This document shows, piece by piece, positions 9,213-17,897 of a stretch of DNA of 64,000 bases; the stretch's first letter is position 1, and each line of letters begins with the position of its first letter. The position numbers were made by a program, and so were the translations under genes. The notes under the pieces were generated by a model. That model was not told where the DNA came from. It was given only the letters and a program-made list of their open reading frames with translations, and made no database searches. Source of the DNA: Thiomonas arsenitoxydans (GTDB lineage: Bacteria > Pseudomonadota > Gammaproteobacteria > Burkholderiales > Burkholderiaceae_C); NCBI RefSeq assembly GCF_000253115.1, contig NC_014145.1, forward strand, positions 434,001 through 498,000, given 5' to 3'.

Positions 9213-12200
9213 TCAGGGGTTGATGAGTTCTGCCCAGGAAACCCGCCCGGGGTTGGAAACCTGCGGATTGACCTGGGTATTGAAAATGGTGCCGTTTTGA
9301 TTGGCCAGAAGCGTCGTACTGATGAAATTGCTCAAGCCGGTGAGCCCCGTAAGCCCGATGCCTGCAATTGGGATGAGGGTTTGGTCGCTCATGGTGACTT
9401 TGTCTGAGTCGTTGAAACGGCGATCTCCGTTGCGGTCGAAAAAGATGTCGGTCGGGTTCGTGCCCGTGAACGGATTGACTGCCATGATCCAGCCGCGGCC
9501 TGATGGGGCGCACACATCAGCGTTGTCTGGAATGAGCGTGCTGCCAACGAGCAGGTTCTGATATGCCTGGTTCGCAACGATCATGCGCTCACCTTGGGCG
9601 GTATTAGAGGGAGGCAAGAGGTTCATGTACCAGCCTTTTTTGGTGGCCATGTCACCAGCAGTTCCCACGCTGACAGTGCGTGCGGGCAAAGTTGCGGCGA
9701 CTGGCGGAGTGGCGGTCGGATCGGCCGCTGTGCCAGCGATTTCTGCGGTGATGCTGCGCTGGATAAGATCGTTTTTGACAATCGGAAAACTGGTCTGCGA
9801 CACATTCAGCCCATACCAGCTCTGTACATCCTTATTCGCGAGGTCGTCCTGGCCCAAATAGCGCCCGGTGCCAAAAAACAGCCAGAGATTTCTGGTGTCT
9901 GGGTCTTTGGCGGCAAACATGGGCGCGGTAATGGGTTGGGCCTTGTTGCTGGCGTCTTTTGCGGTGAACAGCAGGGTGCCCGCGCTGGTTGCGCTGGCAA
10001 GATCGAATGACCAGACATTACCTTGCAGATCGCCGGCATAAGCCTTTGTACTGATGCCATTGGCAAGGTTGTCGATCCAGACCGCAGGCGTGGAGAGCCC
10101 GTTGTCTGTTGCGGTGTTTGTTGCATGACGGGAGACGGTGCCGTCGTTCAGGCTGATCTGCAACAGTTCGGCAGTGCCGCTGTCACTGTTCATGCCGTTG
10201 CCCACCAGAACTGACCATTGACCGTTCGCCGTCTGGGCGATGATGGGTTTGCCGATGATCTGCCCGAGATACCCAGCGGAAACTTCCCAGAGAAATTTCA
10301 CAGATGCGGGGTCGGTGATGTCCAGGGCGTAGATGGTGCGCGTCGTGCCGCGGCCTGTTGTGCCGACCAGTACCGTGCGCCATGCTGCGGGCGAGCCGGC
10401 ATAGACGTCCGCCACGGTGATCTCACCGTCGTTGAAATATTGATGGGGGTTTAGCCCAGAGCCATAACTCTTTTGAGCCAGCACACTGGGGTTGGTGGAG
10501 GCCGCGAGCACCGCGCCGGGCATGAAGGCGAAGGTTTCCACACCGGTGTTGGCATTGAAGCCATGCAGCATGCCGTCGTTGGCCGAGACATAAATAGTGG
10601 GCGTGCGCGTTGCCTGGGTTGCGGCGAAGGTTTTGAAACTGGCGGAGCCGGTGAACTTAGCGTTGGCATAGGGGCCCGCTTCGGGCTTGCCCACATAGAT
10701 CGGCTGCGAGTTGATGATGTCGCCCAGCGCCGTGGTGCGGTTGCGATAGGCGCCGCCGTTGCGAATTTCGTTCGAGGCGTCGCCACGGATGTAATTCACC
10801 AGGTCGGTAGTCCAGCCGTACTTGCCGTTGACATTGGTGCTGTTGAATTCCACATAACTGCCGCCGACCGCCGTGTAGACGGTACGGGCGCCCGCTGCGG
10901 GCAGTTGGAGAGCCGCGTCCCAAGCCTCAGTGGTTGCGGCGCCGGTGGTTGCATCGATGTTGAAGGCTTTGAGCGAACCACTCCAGACACCCTCTTTGTA
11001 GCTCGCCTGGTAGACACGGCTGCCGCTGTTGAGCTGCGTGGAGTTGGTGGAAAGCGAAGCCGTGCTGCCGACGTTTTCGCTGGCAATCGCCGAGAAGGCC
11101 GCCTCGAGAGAGTCCTTCATGGTTTTGGCGTCGCCACCCGTGAAGAAATTGTCTGGGCGATAGTCGCCTGTGCTCAGCTTCTGGCCGTTGGTCCACCACG
11201 AAGAGTCTGGAAGCGCCGTTGTGTTGGCATAGGGGTCGTAGTTGGCCGGTACAGAGAAGCCACCGTACTTGGCCGCAAGCCAGTATTGGTTCTTGGCCTT
11301 GCCTTCCAGAACCTGGTTTTCCATCACATCGACCCAGTAGGTTGAGACGGTCTGCTTGCCGCTCAGGTCTGGCCGCAGATCGACGGTATGGGCGTCGTAG
11401 GCTAGGCCGGCGATATAGGCGGAGTTAGAGCGGCCGCTGAAACCGGTACTGTCGTCAGCTGTCATGCCTTTGATGGTGATGCCTTCCAGCGCTGCCACTT
11501 TTTGTGTAGCTGTGACGACATTAACTGTCGTGTCGGCGCTGACTTCGCTAGGTACCGCGGGTTCGTCATTGCGATTTCCGTTGCCCGGCAGGTTTTTGTC
11601 ACGGTGGGTGTTCACGTCGCCGATGCCCAGAATGAAGCTACGCTGGCAAGAGTATTTCCAGGGGTCGGTCCAGGTGCGGACGACGGGGAAGCCGTCGGTC
11701 ATCTTGTAAGCCGTGCCATCCGGATAGTTGCTGATGCTGTTGTACGACTCGACCGGGCCTTGATGTTTCAGGTAGCGCAGCGCGGCGTAATACATCTCGC
11801 TTACCGGGTCGTAGCTCTTGTCACTGGCCGTGGTCATCTGACCGAATTTGTTGATGTAATTGATGACTCCACTGTCTTGGATGGCCGGGACTGCAGAATA
11901 TGCGCTGGTTGTGTCGGATGCGGCAGTGGGTTGCGGGTTACGGATGAAGGTGCCGTCGGTGGCACTCCATTCGGCCTGAGCGTTAGTGGTAGGCGTGGCT
12001 CCGGGTTCATAGGTATACGGGCCGACAAAGCCTTGCTGCGCTCGAAGCGCCGCGCTGTCCTGCAGCACCTTGGAAATATTGAGATAGCCGAAGACGCTGT
12101 AAGTGAATACGGAGGCGTATTTCTGGATCAGCCCTTCGGGCTTGGCATTGCTGCCATAAGCGACGCAGTTGTCTTCAAGCATGCCGCTTTTGCAGACCTG

Positions 12201-12983
12201 CACGTCGATGTTGACGGAATAGACCCAGCCAGACTTCACACCCTCAGACGGATCGAATTCGACTGCGCCTTTGCTCTGCGCGACGGCCGGATTATCGAGC
12301 AGATAGCGCAAGCTGCGGGATGTGCCGTCTTTGTCGTCGGCGCTAGTGCTATTAGCCGAGATGAAGTACATCCGGTTTCCCAGGCCACTGAGTTTTGTCG
12401 AAAAGTAGCTAAAGCTGGAAGGAGTGTTGTTCGCTACCGTGGACGCACCCGAGATGTTGAGAGCGCCCGTCGGGGTTTGACCGGTATGCCGCGCCTTTTC
12501 CAGAATGGTGAGATTGGCTGTGTCCACCACCCGGTTGCCACCGGTCAGCGTTGAACGAAAGACATCGATGGTTTGGGTGGCGGCCCAGTTCAGGTAATTG
12601 CCGCTCCATGCTTTGGAGCATGTGCGACTGGTCGTGACGCTGGCTGGCGCAAAGTAGTTGTTGGTGCTGCCGTTAACGCCCGCGAAGGCTGGCACCGATG
12701 CATCTGCGATGGTGTAGCCGTAGCACTTGTTGGGGTCAAAGTAGCCGTAATAGGTTTTGGTCGTATCGAAAGCACCGACGTTGGCCATGCTCATGACCGT
12801 AGGCCATTCCACCGAGGGCGTGAGCACGAGATTGCCGGGGACGTTATTGCTCAGCGTCAACGGTTGCTGGGCTATCGATACCGCAGCCTGTGCGATGGGC
12901 GCGGTCAACAAGCCCCAGGTAACGCCAAGCAGGACGAATTTCTTCCAAAGTGGGGGACGATGGGGCATTGCTTGCGGGCTCAT
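9213..12983 (-). CDS. pilY1: Type IV pilus tip adhesin PilY1 (PilC family)
   Basis: Large exported adhesin and mechanosensor of 1256 residues. It has an N-terminal signal peptide (basic start, helix FVLLGVTWGLLTAPIAQA), a long variable N-terminal half, and a C-terminal PilC-type beta-propeller visible from about residue 750 (ALGDIINSQPIYVGKP, IYVSANDGMLHGFNANTG, YALDITDPASVKFLWEVS). Near the C-terminus is a calcium-site-like stretch, DRNGDRRFNDSD. PilY1 is needed for pilus extension and surface sensing and acts with the minor pilins encoded beside it. The gene sits between pilX and pilE as in Pseudomonas. A second in-frame ATG at 12968 would shorten the leader by five residues. Confidence 0.93.
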   Translation of the reverse strand: MSPQAMPHRPPLWKKFVLLGVTWGLLTAPIAQAAVSIAQQPLTLSNNVPGNLVLTPSVEWPTVMSMANVGAFDTTKTYYGYFDPNKCYGYTIADASVPAFAGVNGSTNNYFAPASVTTSRTCSKAWSGNYLNWAATQTIDVFRSTLTGGNRVVDTANLTILEKARHTGQTPTGALNISGASTVANNTPSSFSYFSTKLSGLGNRMYFISANSTSADDKDGTSRSLRYLLDNPAVAQSKGAVEFDPSEGVKSGWVYSVNIDVQVCKSGMLEDNCVAYGSNAKPEGLIQKYASVFTYSVFGYLNISKVLQDSAALRAQQGFVGPYTYEPGATPTTNAQAEWSATDGTFIRNPQPTAASDTTSAYSAVPAIQDSGVINYINKFGQMTTASDKSYDPVSEMYYAALRYLKHQGPVESYNSISNYPDGTAYKMTDGFPVVRTWTDPWKYSCQRSFILGIGDVNTHRDKNLPGNGNRNDEPAVPSEVSADTTVNVVTATQKVAALEGITIKGMTADDSTGFSGRSNSAYIAGLAYDAHTVDLRPDLSGKQTVSTYWVDVMENQVLEGKAKNQYWLAAKYGGFSVPANYDPYANTTALPDSSWWTNGQKLSTGDYRPDNFFTGGDAKTMKDSLEAAFSAIASENVGSTASLSTNSTQLNSGSRVYQASYKEGVWSGSLKAFNIDATTGAATTEAWDAALQLPAAGARTVYTAVGGSYVEFNSTNVNGKYGWTTDLVNYIRGDASNEIRNGGAYRNRTTALGDIINSQPIYVGKPEAGPYANAKFTGSASFKTFAATQATRTPTIYVSANDGMLHGFNANTGVETFAFMPGAVLAASTNPSVLAQKSYGSGLNPHQYFNDGEITVADVYAGSPAAWRTVLVGTTGRGTTRTIYALDITDPASVKFLWEVSAGYLGQIIGKPIIAQTANGQWSVLVGNGMNSDSGTAELLQISLNDGTVSRHATNTATDNGLSTPAVWIDNLANGISTKAYAGDLQGNVWSFDLASATSAGTLLFTAKDASNKAQPITAPMFAAKDPDTRNLWLFFGTGRYLGQDDLANKDVQSWYGLNVSQTSFPIVKNDLIQRSITAEIAGTAADPTATPPVAATLPARTVSVGTAGDMATKKGWYMNLLPPSNTAQGERMIVANQAYQNLLVGSTLIPDNADVCAPSGRGWIMAVNPFTGTNPTDIFFDRNGDRRFNDSDKVTMSDQTLIPIAGIGLTGLTGLSNFISTTLLANQNGTIFNTQVNPQVSNPGRVSWAELINP

Positions 12984-13035
12984 GGTGGGTCCCTTGGGGA
13001 ATAGATTTATGAAATTGCTTGGCGATCAACTGGCG

Positions 13036-13623
13036 TTATTTGCGTACCCAGGCTTGCAGGGTGACGGTGGCCCGATCGGGCAACGTGCTTGGGTCGGCGC
13101 TGCGCGCGGTGATGCGGTAGAAATGCGCCGTTGGGACAACCGGGGCAGCCCCGTACTGCGCGCTGTTGGCCGTTTGCTGGGGGCCAAGGGCTGTGCGGCG
13201 GTCATTCCAGAGGCCCATGTCTTCGATCACATACTGCGGCTGTCCCGCTGCATTGCTGCCCGCGGTGTACTGATTAGCGCCCGTGCCGGTCGGTACTGTC
13301 TGCCAAGCGTTGGCGATGGTTGCCTGTGCGGAGGGGTTGTTGTCGCACTGGGTGGCGGCGACGGTGCAGTCGCGCCAGATCACTGCGGTATTCGCTTGCA
13401 GCAATCCTTGCGCAACGCGCAGCCCGGCTTCACTGTTCTGCAGCGCGATTTGGCGGTCCTGCAGATTGCTGGACATCTTTTCCTGCAGGGTGGTGCTGCG
13501 GATGGCCGCCAGACCGATGACCATGACGATGAGCAGCAAAATCAGCGAGACGATGAGCGCCACGCCACGCTGGCGCTGCACGGCGCCTGCTTCAAATGAA
13601 TGGGTCGAATAGATCGATTGCAT
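13036..13623 (-). CDS. pilX: Minor pilin PilX
   Basis: PilX-type minor pilin of 195 residues. The N-terminus has QRGVALIVSLILLLIVMVIG, i.e. a prepilin site without the usual Glu at +5, as is typical of the PilX family. It continues with AIRSTTLQEKMSSNLQDRQIALQNSEAGLR, split here only for description, which is the conserved PilX block. It starts only 3 bp after the pilW stop and is followed after about 50 bp by pilY1, so the genes form one operon. It is thought to be part of the priming complex at the pilus tip. Confidence 0.9.
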   Translation of the reverse strand: MQSIYSTHSFEAGAVQRQRGVALIVSLILLLIVMVIGLAAIRSTTLQEKMSSNLQDRQIALQNSEAGLRVAQGLLQANTAVIWRDCTVAATQCDNNPSAQATIANAWQTVPTGTGANQYTAGSNAAGQPQYVIEDMGLWNDRRTALGPQQTANSAQYGAAPVVPTAHFYRITARSADPSTLPDRATVTLQAWVRK

Positions 13624-13626
13624 GGC

Positions 13627-14676
13627 TTAACTCAAACGGTTACGCAGCGCGATGACGGTCGTCACGGTGCGGTTGAGGGATTTGGCGTTGCTATCCGTCA
13701 CCGTTTGTTTGGTGGTGCTGGCCAGAGTCAGGGTGACCTGCATCGCATCAACTTCATTCCAGTCGGTCACAGAGTTGGCATCGATGTAATCTGCGGGAGG
13801 ATTTACACCAGGCTGGTGATAGAGGATTTGCATGTCTGTGACATTGCGCACGATTTCCTGCGCAGTCGCTGCCAGGCTGCCGCCGCTATTGCTTAGCGTC
13901 ATGCGGTAGAGCGACTGCCCGCCCGTCGGGTTGGTGCCTATGTACCAGTCTGCCGCATTGAGGCGCGAGACCTGGGCATTCGTGCGGAAGGTGTAGGGGT
14001 CTGTGGTGCACGCGGTGGCGGGCGGAACTGGAGCGGCTGTTGGCAAGCCGAGGTCGGCGGTGCAGTTTCCAGGGTTGGCGCCTGTGGCGGCCCAAGTCAG
14101 CGTTGCGGTGCCTTCGCCGCCGCCCAACTGAACCAGTGCCGCGTGATCCGGGTCGCAGATCAGCAGCGCGTCGCCGTTCTTCCAATCGGTTGCTGCCGAC
14201 CACAGGGTGATGCTGTTTGCTGTCGCAGTTTTAATGCTCAAGCCGCCGTTTTCGCTGCCGATAAATTGCACCGAATCGGTAGCGGCGAGCCTGTTGCCTG
14301 TTGCTGCGCCAGTGGTGACGGCCGGATCAGCAGAATTAGCTTCGTAGCCGCGGACCGCATTGCCCCAGTTTGCCCACCAGTCTGTACCGCTGTTTTTCAG
14401 CACGTTGGCAATAAAGGTGCCGTTGCCGCAGCCGGTCAACAATGCCTGGCGAGCATCGCGTGTCAGCAATTCAAAGGCGATGCGTGAGCCATCCTGCACT
14501 TCACCGATCGCCATATTGGTCTTGAAGGAGCTGCGACTGGCCAGAAAGACGCTGACCGCCACACCGGTCACGACCAGACCAAGCAACATGGCCACCATGA
14601 GTTCGACGAGGGTCATGCCGCGCTGGCGGCGCGGTAACGCACCCTGTGCTTTGATGTGGGTAGAGATTGGGTTCAT
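13627..14676 (-). CDS. pilW: Minor pilin PilW
   Basis: PilW-type prepilin of 349 residues with cleavage motif RGMTLVELMVAMLLGLVVTG and a large C-terminal domain. The conserved block IAFELLTRDARQALLTGCG follows the helix. The start is fixed by an ATGA overlap with the pilV stop at 14673-14676, showing translational coupling; earlier in-frame starts would lie within pilV. PilW and PilX form part of the minor pilin tip complex with PilY1. Confidence 0.9.
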   Translation of the reverse strand: MNPISTHIKAQGALPRRQRGMTLVELMVAMLLGLVVTGVAVSVFLASRSSFKTNMAIGEVQDGSRIAFELLTRDARQALLTGCGNGTFIANVLKNSGTDWWANWGNAVRGYEANSADPAVTTGAATGNRLAATDSVQFIGSENGGLSIKTATANSITLWSAATDWKNGDALLICDPDHAALVQLGGGEGTATLTWAATGANPGNCTADLGLPTAAPVPPATACTTDPYTFRTNAQVSRLNAADWYIGTNPTGGQSLYRMTLSNSGGSLAATAQEIVRNVTDMQILYHQPGVNPPADYIDANSVTDWNEVDAMQVTLTLASTTKQTVTDSNAKSLNRTVTTVIALRNRLS

Positions 14677-15200
14677 AGCATGGCCTTGGTGACGAAGGTC
14701 TGTGTACTTGAACCGGCAGTGGCGCGACTGTCGTCGAAAGTAACGGTCACGGTGCAATCGCCGTTGCTGGTGCAGTCAATTTTTCCGGTGGCGCCATTTC
14801 CCAGGGCGGCTAGTCCGCCTGGTGGCGTGCCGCCAGAGCCCAAACACCATGCTTCAACATCGCGGTCGGGCCTGCCCGTCAGATTTGTGGATAGCGAACA
14901 GCTTGGCGTGCTATCTGTCAACTTGAAGGTGGCGGTCGTGTTGTAGTCGCCGTTGAGTGCGGCGGTTCGATTGGCGCGCAACGAATCGAGAATGGCGTAG
15001 GTGATCACGGAGGTTTGGGTGTGCGCCATGGCGCTGTTGTTGTTGGTCATCGACCGCACCAGCAATGTGGACATGCCGAGGAAACCAATGGACAGCACCA
15101 GTACTGCGATCAGGATTTCCAGCAAACCGGCGCCGACCTGAGACTGATGGCCTTTTTCAAAAGGCGCCGATTTACTGTTGGCAAGGGTTGGGTTGCGCAT
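14673..15200 (-). CDS. pilV: Minor pilin PilV
   Basis: PilV-type prepilin of 175 residues. The cleavage site is GAGLLEILIAVLVLSIGFLG with Glu at +5, followed by the PilV pattern MSTLLVRSMTNNNSAMA and YAILDSLRANR. It overlaps the end of the upstream fimT by 29 bp and the start of pilW by 4 bp, so it is the second gene of a tightly coupled operon. Confidence 0.9.
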   Translation of the reverse strand: MRNPTLANSKSAPFEKGHQSQVGAGLLEILIAVLVLSIGFLGMSTLLVRSMTNNNSAMAHTQTSVITYAILDSLRANRTAALNGDYNTTATFKLTDSTPSCSLSTNLTGRPDRDVEAWCLGSGGTPPGGLAALGNGATGKIDCTSNGDCTVTVTFDDSRATAGSSTQTFVTKAML

Positions 15201-15675
15201 TGGGACAATTTCCAGTTCCGTTCACCGTGCAGGTCACGGCAGTGATGCCGGTAATCAAATAGACGCAGCGGTGTTGATTACTCGGTAGATTGCTGGCGTA
15301 GAGATCCATCACCAAGCCTGAGAATCCGGCGTTTGCCGTCGACTGTCTCAGGAATCCGGCTGGCGAAGCGATCAACGCCTTTCCGCTGACTTTTTGAACG
15401 CCCGCTGGCAGCGCTGGGGCGGCGGCGAGCGTTGTTCCGGCGGCGTCGGTGTTTTTGATCTGCGCGCTGTTGGTGAAACTGACATCCTGATTGCGTTTGA
15501 CGGCTTCGGATTTGGCTAAATTCAGTGCATACACCACGGCGTTGGCGCTGGTGCTCAGTTTGTTGCTGAGCATCAGATTCTGAAAGTTGGGGACGGCAAC
15601 CGCCAAAAGAACTGCTGCGACCGTGATGGTGACGAGCAATTCGATCAACGTGAAGCCAGAAATTCTGTGGTTCAC
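15172..15675 (-). CDS. fimT: FimU/FimT-type minor pseudopilin, first gene of the minor pilin operon
   Basis: GspH/FimT family pilin of 167 residues. Cleavage site SGFTLIELLVTITVAAVLLA, then NKLSTSANAVVYALNLAKSE, the usual FimT/FimU block. I chose the GTG at 15675 because it leaves a short basic leader (VNHRISG) and has a GGAAA-type ribosome site 5 bp upstream; longer starts up to 15801 would overrun the regulatory repeats. In Pseudomonas the equivalent is FimU. Upstream lie two AlgR-type boxes (15745-15775). Confidence 0.82.
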   Translation of the reverse strand: MNHRISGFTLIELLVTITVAAVLLAVAVPNFQNLMLSNKLSTSANAVVYALNLAKSEAVKRNQDVSFTNSAQIKNTDAAGTTLAAAPALPAGVQKVSGKALIASPAGFLRQSTANAGFSGLVMDLYASNLPSNQHRCVYLITGITAVTCTVNGTGNCPNAQPNPCQQ

Positions 15676-15744
15676 AGTGGTTTCCAAATTGAAACAATGT
15701 GACCAAAGTTTTCCATGCCTCGCAGGCTCGTGCGCAGACTTTCC

Positions 15745-15775
15745 GACGAACGGTCGTTTATGGCCGACGAACGGT
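15745..15775 (-). promoter_or_regulatory. Two AlgR-type operator boxes upstream of the minor pilin operon
   Basis: On the minus strand the decamer ACCGTTCGTC occurs twice, at 15766-15775 and 15745-15754, exactly 21 bp apart (two helical turns), about 70 bp upstream of the first pilin start codon. ACCGTTCGTC is the published core of the AlgR binding site, and in Pseudomonas AlgR activates the homologous fimU operon. No clear -10/-35 pair is visible between the boxes and the gene. Confidence 0.75.
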
Positions 15776-15801
15776 ATTTTTTGTATCAATCTGTGCAACA
15801 A

Positions 15802-15828
15802 CCCCCCAGCCTGTGCGCTGGAGGGGGG
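15802..15828 (-). terminator. Probable terminator of lpxH
   Basis: Read on the minus strand just after the lpxH stop: a stem of CCCC and CCAGC pairing with GCTGG and GGGG around a short loop, followed by TTGTTG. The uracil tract is weak, so termination efficiency is uncertain. It separates lpxH from the pilin regulatory region. Confidence 0.55.
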
Positions 15829-15838
15829 TGAAAAGACG

Positions 15839-16702
15839 TCAGTCGCAGCGCTGGCTGCTGACTTCGATTCCTTGGCCCTGGGCGCTGAGCCAGAGGGCCT
15901 GCGCGCGGGGCGGGGTGCTGTGGGGGGTGTCGCAGTCCCAGTCGGAGAGGACTTGCCGGAGCTCTCCGCCTTGCCAGTGGTTGCGCGGGCGGTGGGTGTG
16001 GCCGTGGATCATCCAGGTGCAGGCGGCGCGGGTCAGCCAGCGGTGGGCCTCGGCGGGATCGGCGTCGGCCCAGTTTTCGGGGCGGGCTTGCGCGGCGTGG
16101 CTGGCGGCGCGCATGGCGCGGGCCTGCAGCACGCGGGCAGCGAGCGGCTGGGCCAGCACTTGCCGCTGCCACTCGGCGTTGCGCACGGTGGCGCGAAATT
16201 GTTGGTAGGCGGTGTCGGCGGTGCAGAGCTGGTCGCCGTGGGTGAGGAGGATGCGCTCGGCCTGAAACGTGAGCACGACGGGGTCGGGCAGGATTTGCGC
16301 GCCGGTGGCTTGCTGGAACCGCTGGCCAAGCAGAAAGTCGCGGTTGCCGTGCTGCACGAACAGGGCGCGGCCCGAGTCGGTGTAGGCGCGCAGCGCGCCC
16401 GCGATGTCGTGGGCGCAGGCGGCGTCTTCAGGTGCGACGGCCAGCGCGGCGGGGTCGAGCAGATCGTCGCCGATCCAGGCCTCGAACAAGTCGCCCAGGA
16501 TGAACAGGGCGTCGGCCGCGCGGGCGGCGTCGGCTAGCCAGGCGATGAAAGTTTGCGTGGTGCGCGGGGCCTGCGCACCTAGATGAAGATCGGAGACGAG
16601 GGCGATGCGCCGCCAGGCGGGCAGGGCAATCAGGCTGGGGAACGCGGGCTCGGGGTGGGGGGCGTGCGCGGCGTCCTCTGCGGACAAGGTGTTAGCCGAC
16701 AC
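15839..16702 (-). CDS. lpxH: UDP-2,3-diacylglucosamine diphosphatase
   Basis: Peripheral inner-membrane hydrolase of lipid A synthesis that converts UDP-2,3-diacylglucosamine to lipid X. The calcineurin-fold metal motifs are all visible: LVSDLHLG, LGDLFEAWIGDD, HGNRDFLLG, LLTHGDQLCT and MIHGHTHRP. Length is 287 residues, longer than the usual 240 because of about 30 N-terminal residues of low conservation. The start is a GTG at 16702; a later start cannot be excluded. It follows the cyclophilin genes on the same strand. Confidence 0.9.
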   Translation of the reverse strand: MSANTLSAEDAAHAPHPEPAFPSLIALPAWRRIALVSDLHLGAQAPRTTQTFIAWLADAARAADALFILGDLFEAWIGDDLLDPAALAVAPEDAACAHDIAGALRAYTDSGRALFVQHGNRDFLLGQRFQQATGAQILPDPVVLTFQAERILLTHGDQLCTADTAYQQFRATVRNAEWQRQVLAQPLAARVLQARAMRAASHAAQARPENWADADPAEAHRWLTRAACTWMIHGHTHRPRNHWQGGELRQVLSDWDCDTPHSTPPRAQALWLSAQGQGIEVSSQRCD

Positions 16703-16738
16703 GCGAACTGCCGCCCCGATCTTGGGGTGATGCCGTTG

Positions 16739-17230
16739 TCAAACTTCGACGGCTTTGAGGATGACCACGTCTTCTTGCGGCACGTCGTCGTGAAAGCCCT
16801 TGCGGCCGGTTTTCACGCTCTTGATCTTGTCCACCACGTCTTGTCCTTCGACCACTTTGCCGAACACGGCGTAGCCCCAGCCTTGCGCCGTGGGGGCGGT
16901 GTGGTTGAGGAAGGCGTTGTCGGCGACGTTGATGAAAAACTGCGCGGTGGCCGAATGCGGATCGGAGGTGCGGGCCATGGCGAGGGTGTAGCGGTCGTTT
17001 TTGAGGCCGTTGTTGGCTTCGTTCTGAATCGGGGCGAGGGTGGGCTTTTGCTTCATGCCGGGCTCGAAGCCGCCGCCCTGGATCATGAAACCGTCGATCA
17101 CGCGGTGAAAAACGGTGCCGTCGAAGTGGCCCGAGCGCACATAGGCGAGGAAGTTTTCGCTCGACTTGGGGGCGTGCTCGGTATCGAGTTCGATGCGGAT
17201 GTTGCCGTGGTTGGTTTGGAGTTCGACCAT
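16739..17230 (-). CDS. ppiB: Cytoplasmic peptidyl-prolyl cis-trans isomerase (cyclophilin)
   Basis: Cyclophilin of 163 residues without a signal peptide. The catalytic block [19 protein letters not shown] contains the conserved Arg, and [18 protein letters not shown] and [17 protein letters not shown] are the other family signatures. It catalyses proline isomerisation during folding. It lies 22 bp downstream of a second, exported cyclophilin gene, an arrangement common in Burkholderiales. Confidence 0.95.
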   Translation of the reverse strand: MVELQTNHGNIRIELDTEHAPKSSENFLAYVRSGHFDGTVFHRVIDGFMIQGGGFEPGMKQKPTLAPIQNEANNGLKNDRYTLAMARTSDPHSATAQFFINVADNAFLNHTAPTAQGWGYAVFGKVVEGQDVVDKIKSVKTGRKGFHDDVPQEDVVILKAVEV

Positions 17231-17252
17231 GATGGGCTTTCTGTTTTCAGCT

Positions 17253-17897
17253 TTAGTTGAGGAGTTTGGCGTCTTCGATGACGATGGGCTTGACGGGAAC
17301 GTCCTGGAACATGCCTTCGTTCTTGGTCGGCACGGCCACGATCTTTTCGATCACGTTCATGCCTGAAATGACCTTGCCGAACACGGCGTAGCCGTAGCCG
17401 TCGGGCTTGGGATAGTCGAGGCTGGGGTTGTCGACCACGTTGACGAAGAACTGCGAGGTGGCCGAGTTGGGGTCGGAGGTGCGCGCCATGGCGATGGTGC
17501 CCTTGAGGTTGCGCAGGCCGTTCTGACTCTCCAGCGGAATGGGCGCGCGGGTAGGTTTTTTCTGCATGTCGGCGGTGAAGCCACCGCCTTGCACCATGAA
17601 GCCGGGAATCACGCGGTGAAAAATGGTGCCTTTGTAGAAGCCGCTTTTCACATAGTCGAGAAAATTGGCCACGGTTTTAGGCGCCCGGGCCGGGTCGAGC
17701 TGCACCACGAAATTGCCCATGGTGGTGACGAATTCCACCTTGGGTTGCGCGGCGGGGGCTTTGGCAGCGTGTGCTGGGGGCAGGGCCGCTGCGGACACCA
17801 AGCTCAGCGCGGCGAGTATGGGGGCGATGTGCTGCCGCATGATGCGTCGCCAATTGGGGAGTGATGAGTGGGACGGGGTGGTCAGGCTGGAATTCAT
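17253..17897 (-). CDS. ppiA: Periplasmic peptidyl-prolyl cis-trans isomerase (cyclophilin)
   Basis: Exported cyclophilin of 214 residues. The core matches its neighbour ([33 protein letters not shown]), but it is preceded by a signal peptide ending PPAHA. Two starts compete: ATG 17897, with AAGGA about 11 bp upstream and one-base overlap (TAATG) with the transpeptidase stop, and ATG 17840, which would give a more classical signal peptide. I use 17897 for its ribosome site and coupling. It acts on periplasmic proteins. Confidence 0.88.
   Translation of the reverse strand: MNSSLTTPSHSSLPNWRRIMRQHIAPILAALSLVSAAALPPAHAAKAPAAQPKVEFVTTMGNFVVQLDPARAPKTVANFLDYVKSGFYKGTIFHRVIPGFMVQGGGFTADMQKKPTRAPIPLESQNGLRNLKGTIAMARTSDPNSATSQFFVNVVDNPSLDYPKPDGYGYAVFGKVISGMNVIEKIVAVPTKNEGMFQDVPVKPIVIEDAKLLN

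Noticed and set aside
11502..12554. Long plus-strand open frame (about 350 codons) opposite pilY1
   Set aside because: Its protein matches no family I know; pilY1 on the other strand has clear motifs. High GC produces such shadow frames, as also seen opposite paaH, boxA, boxC and the first IS3 element.
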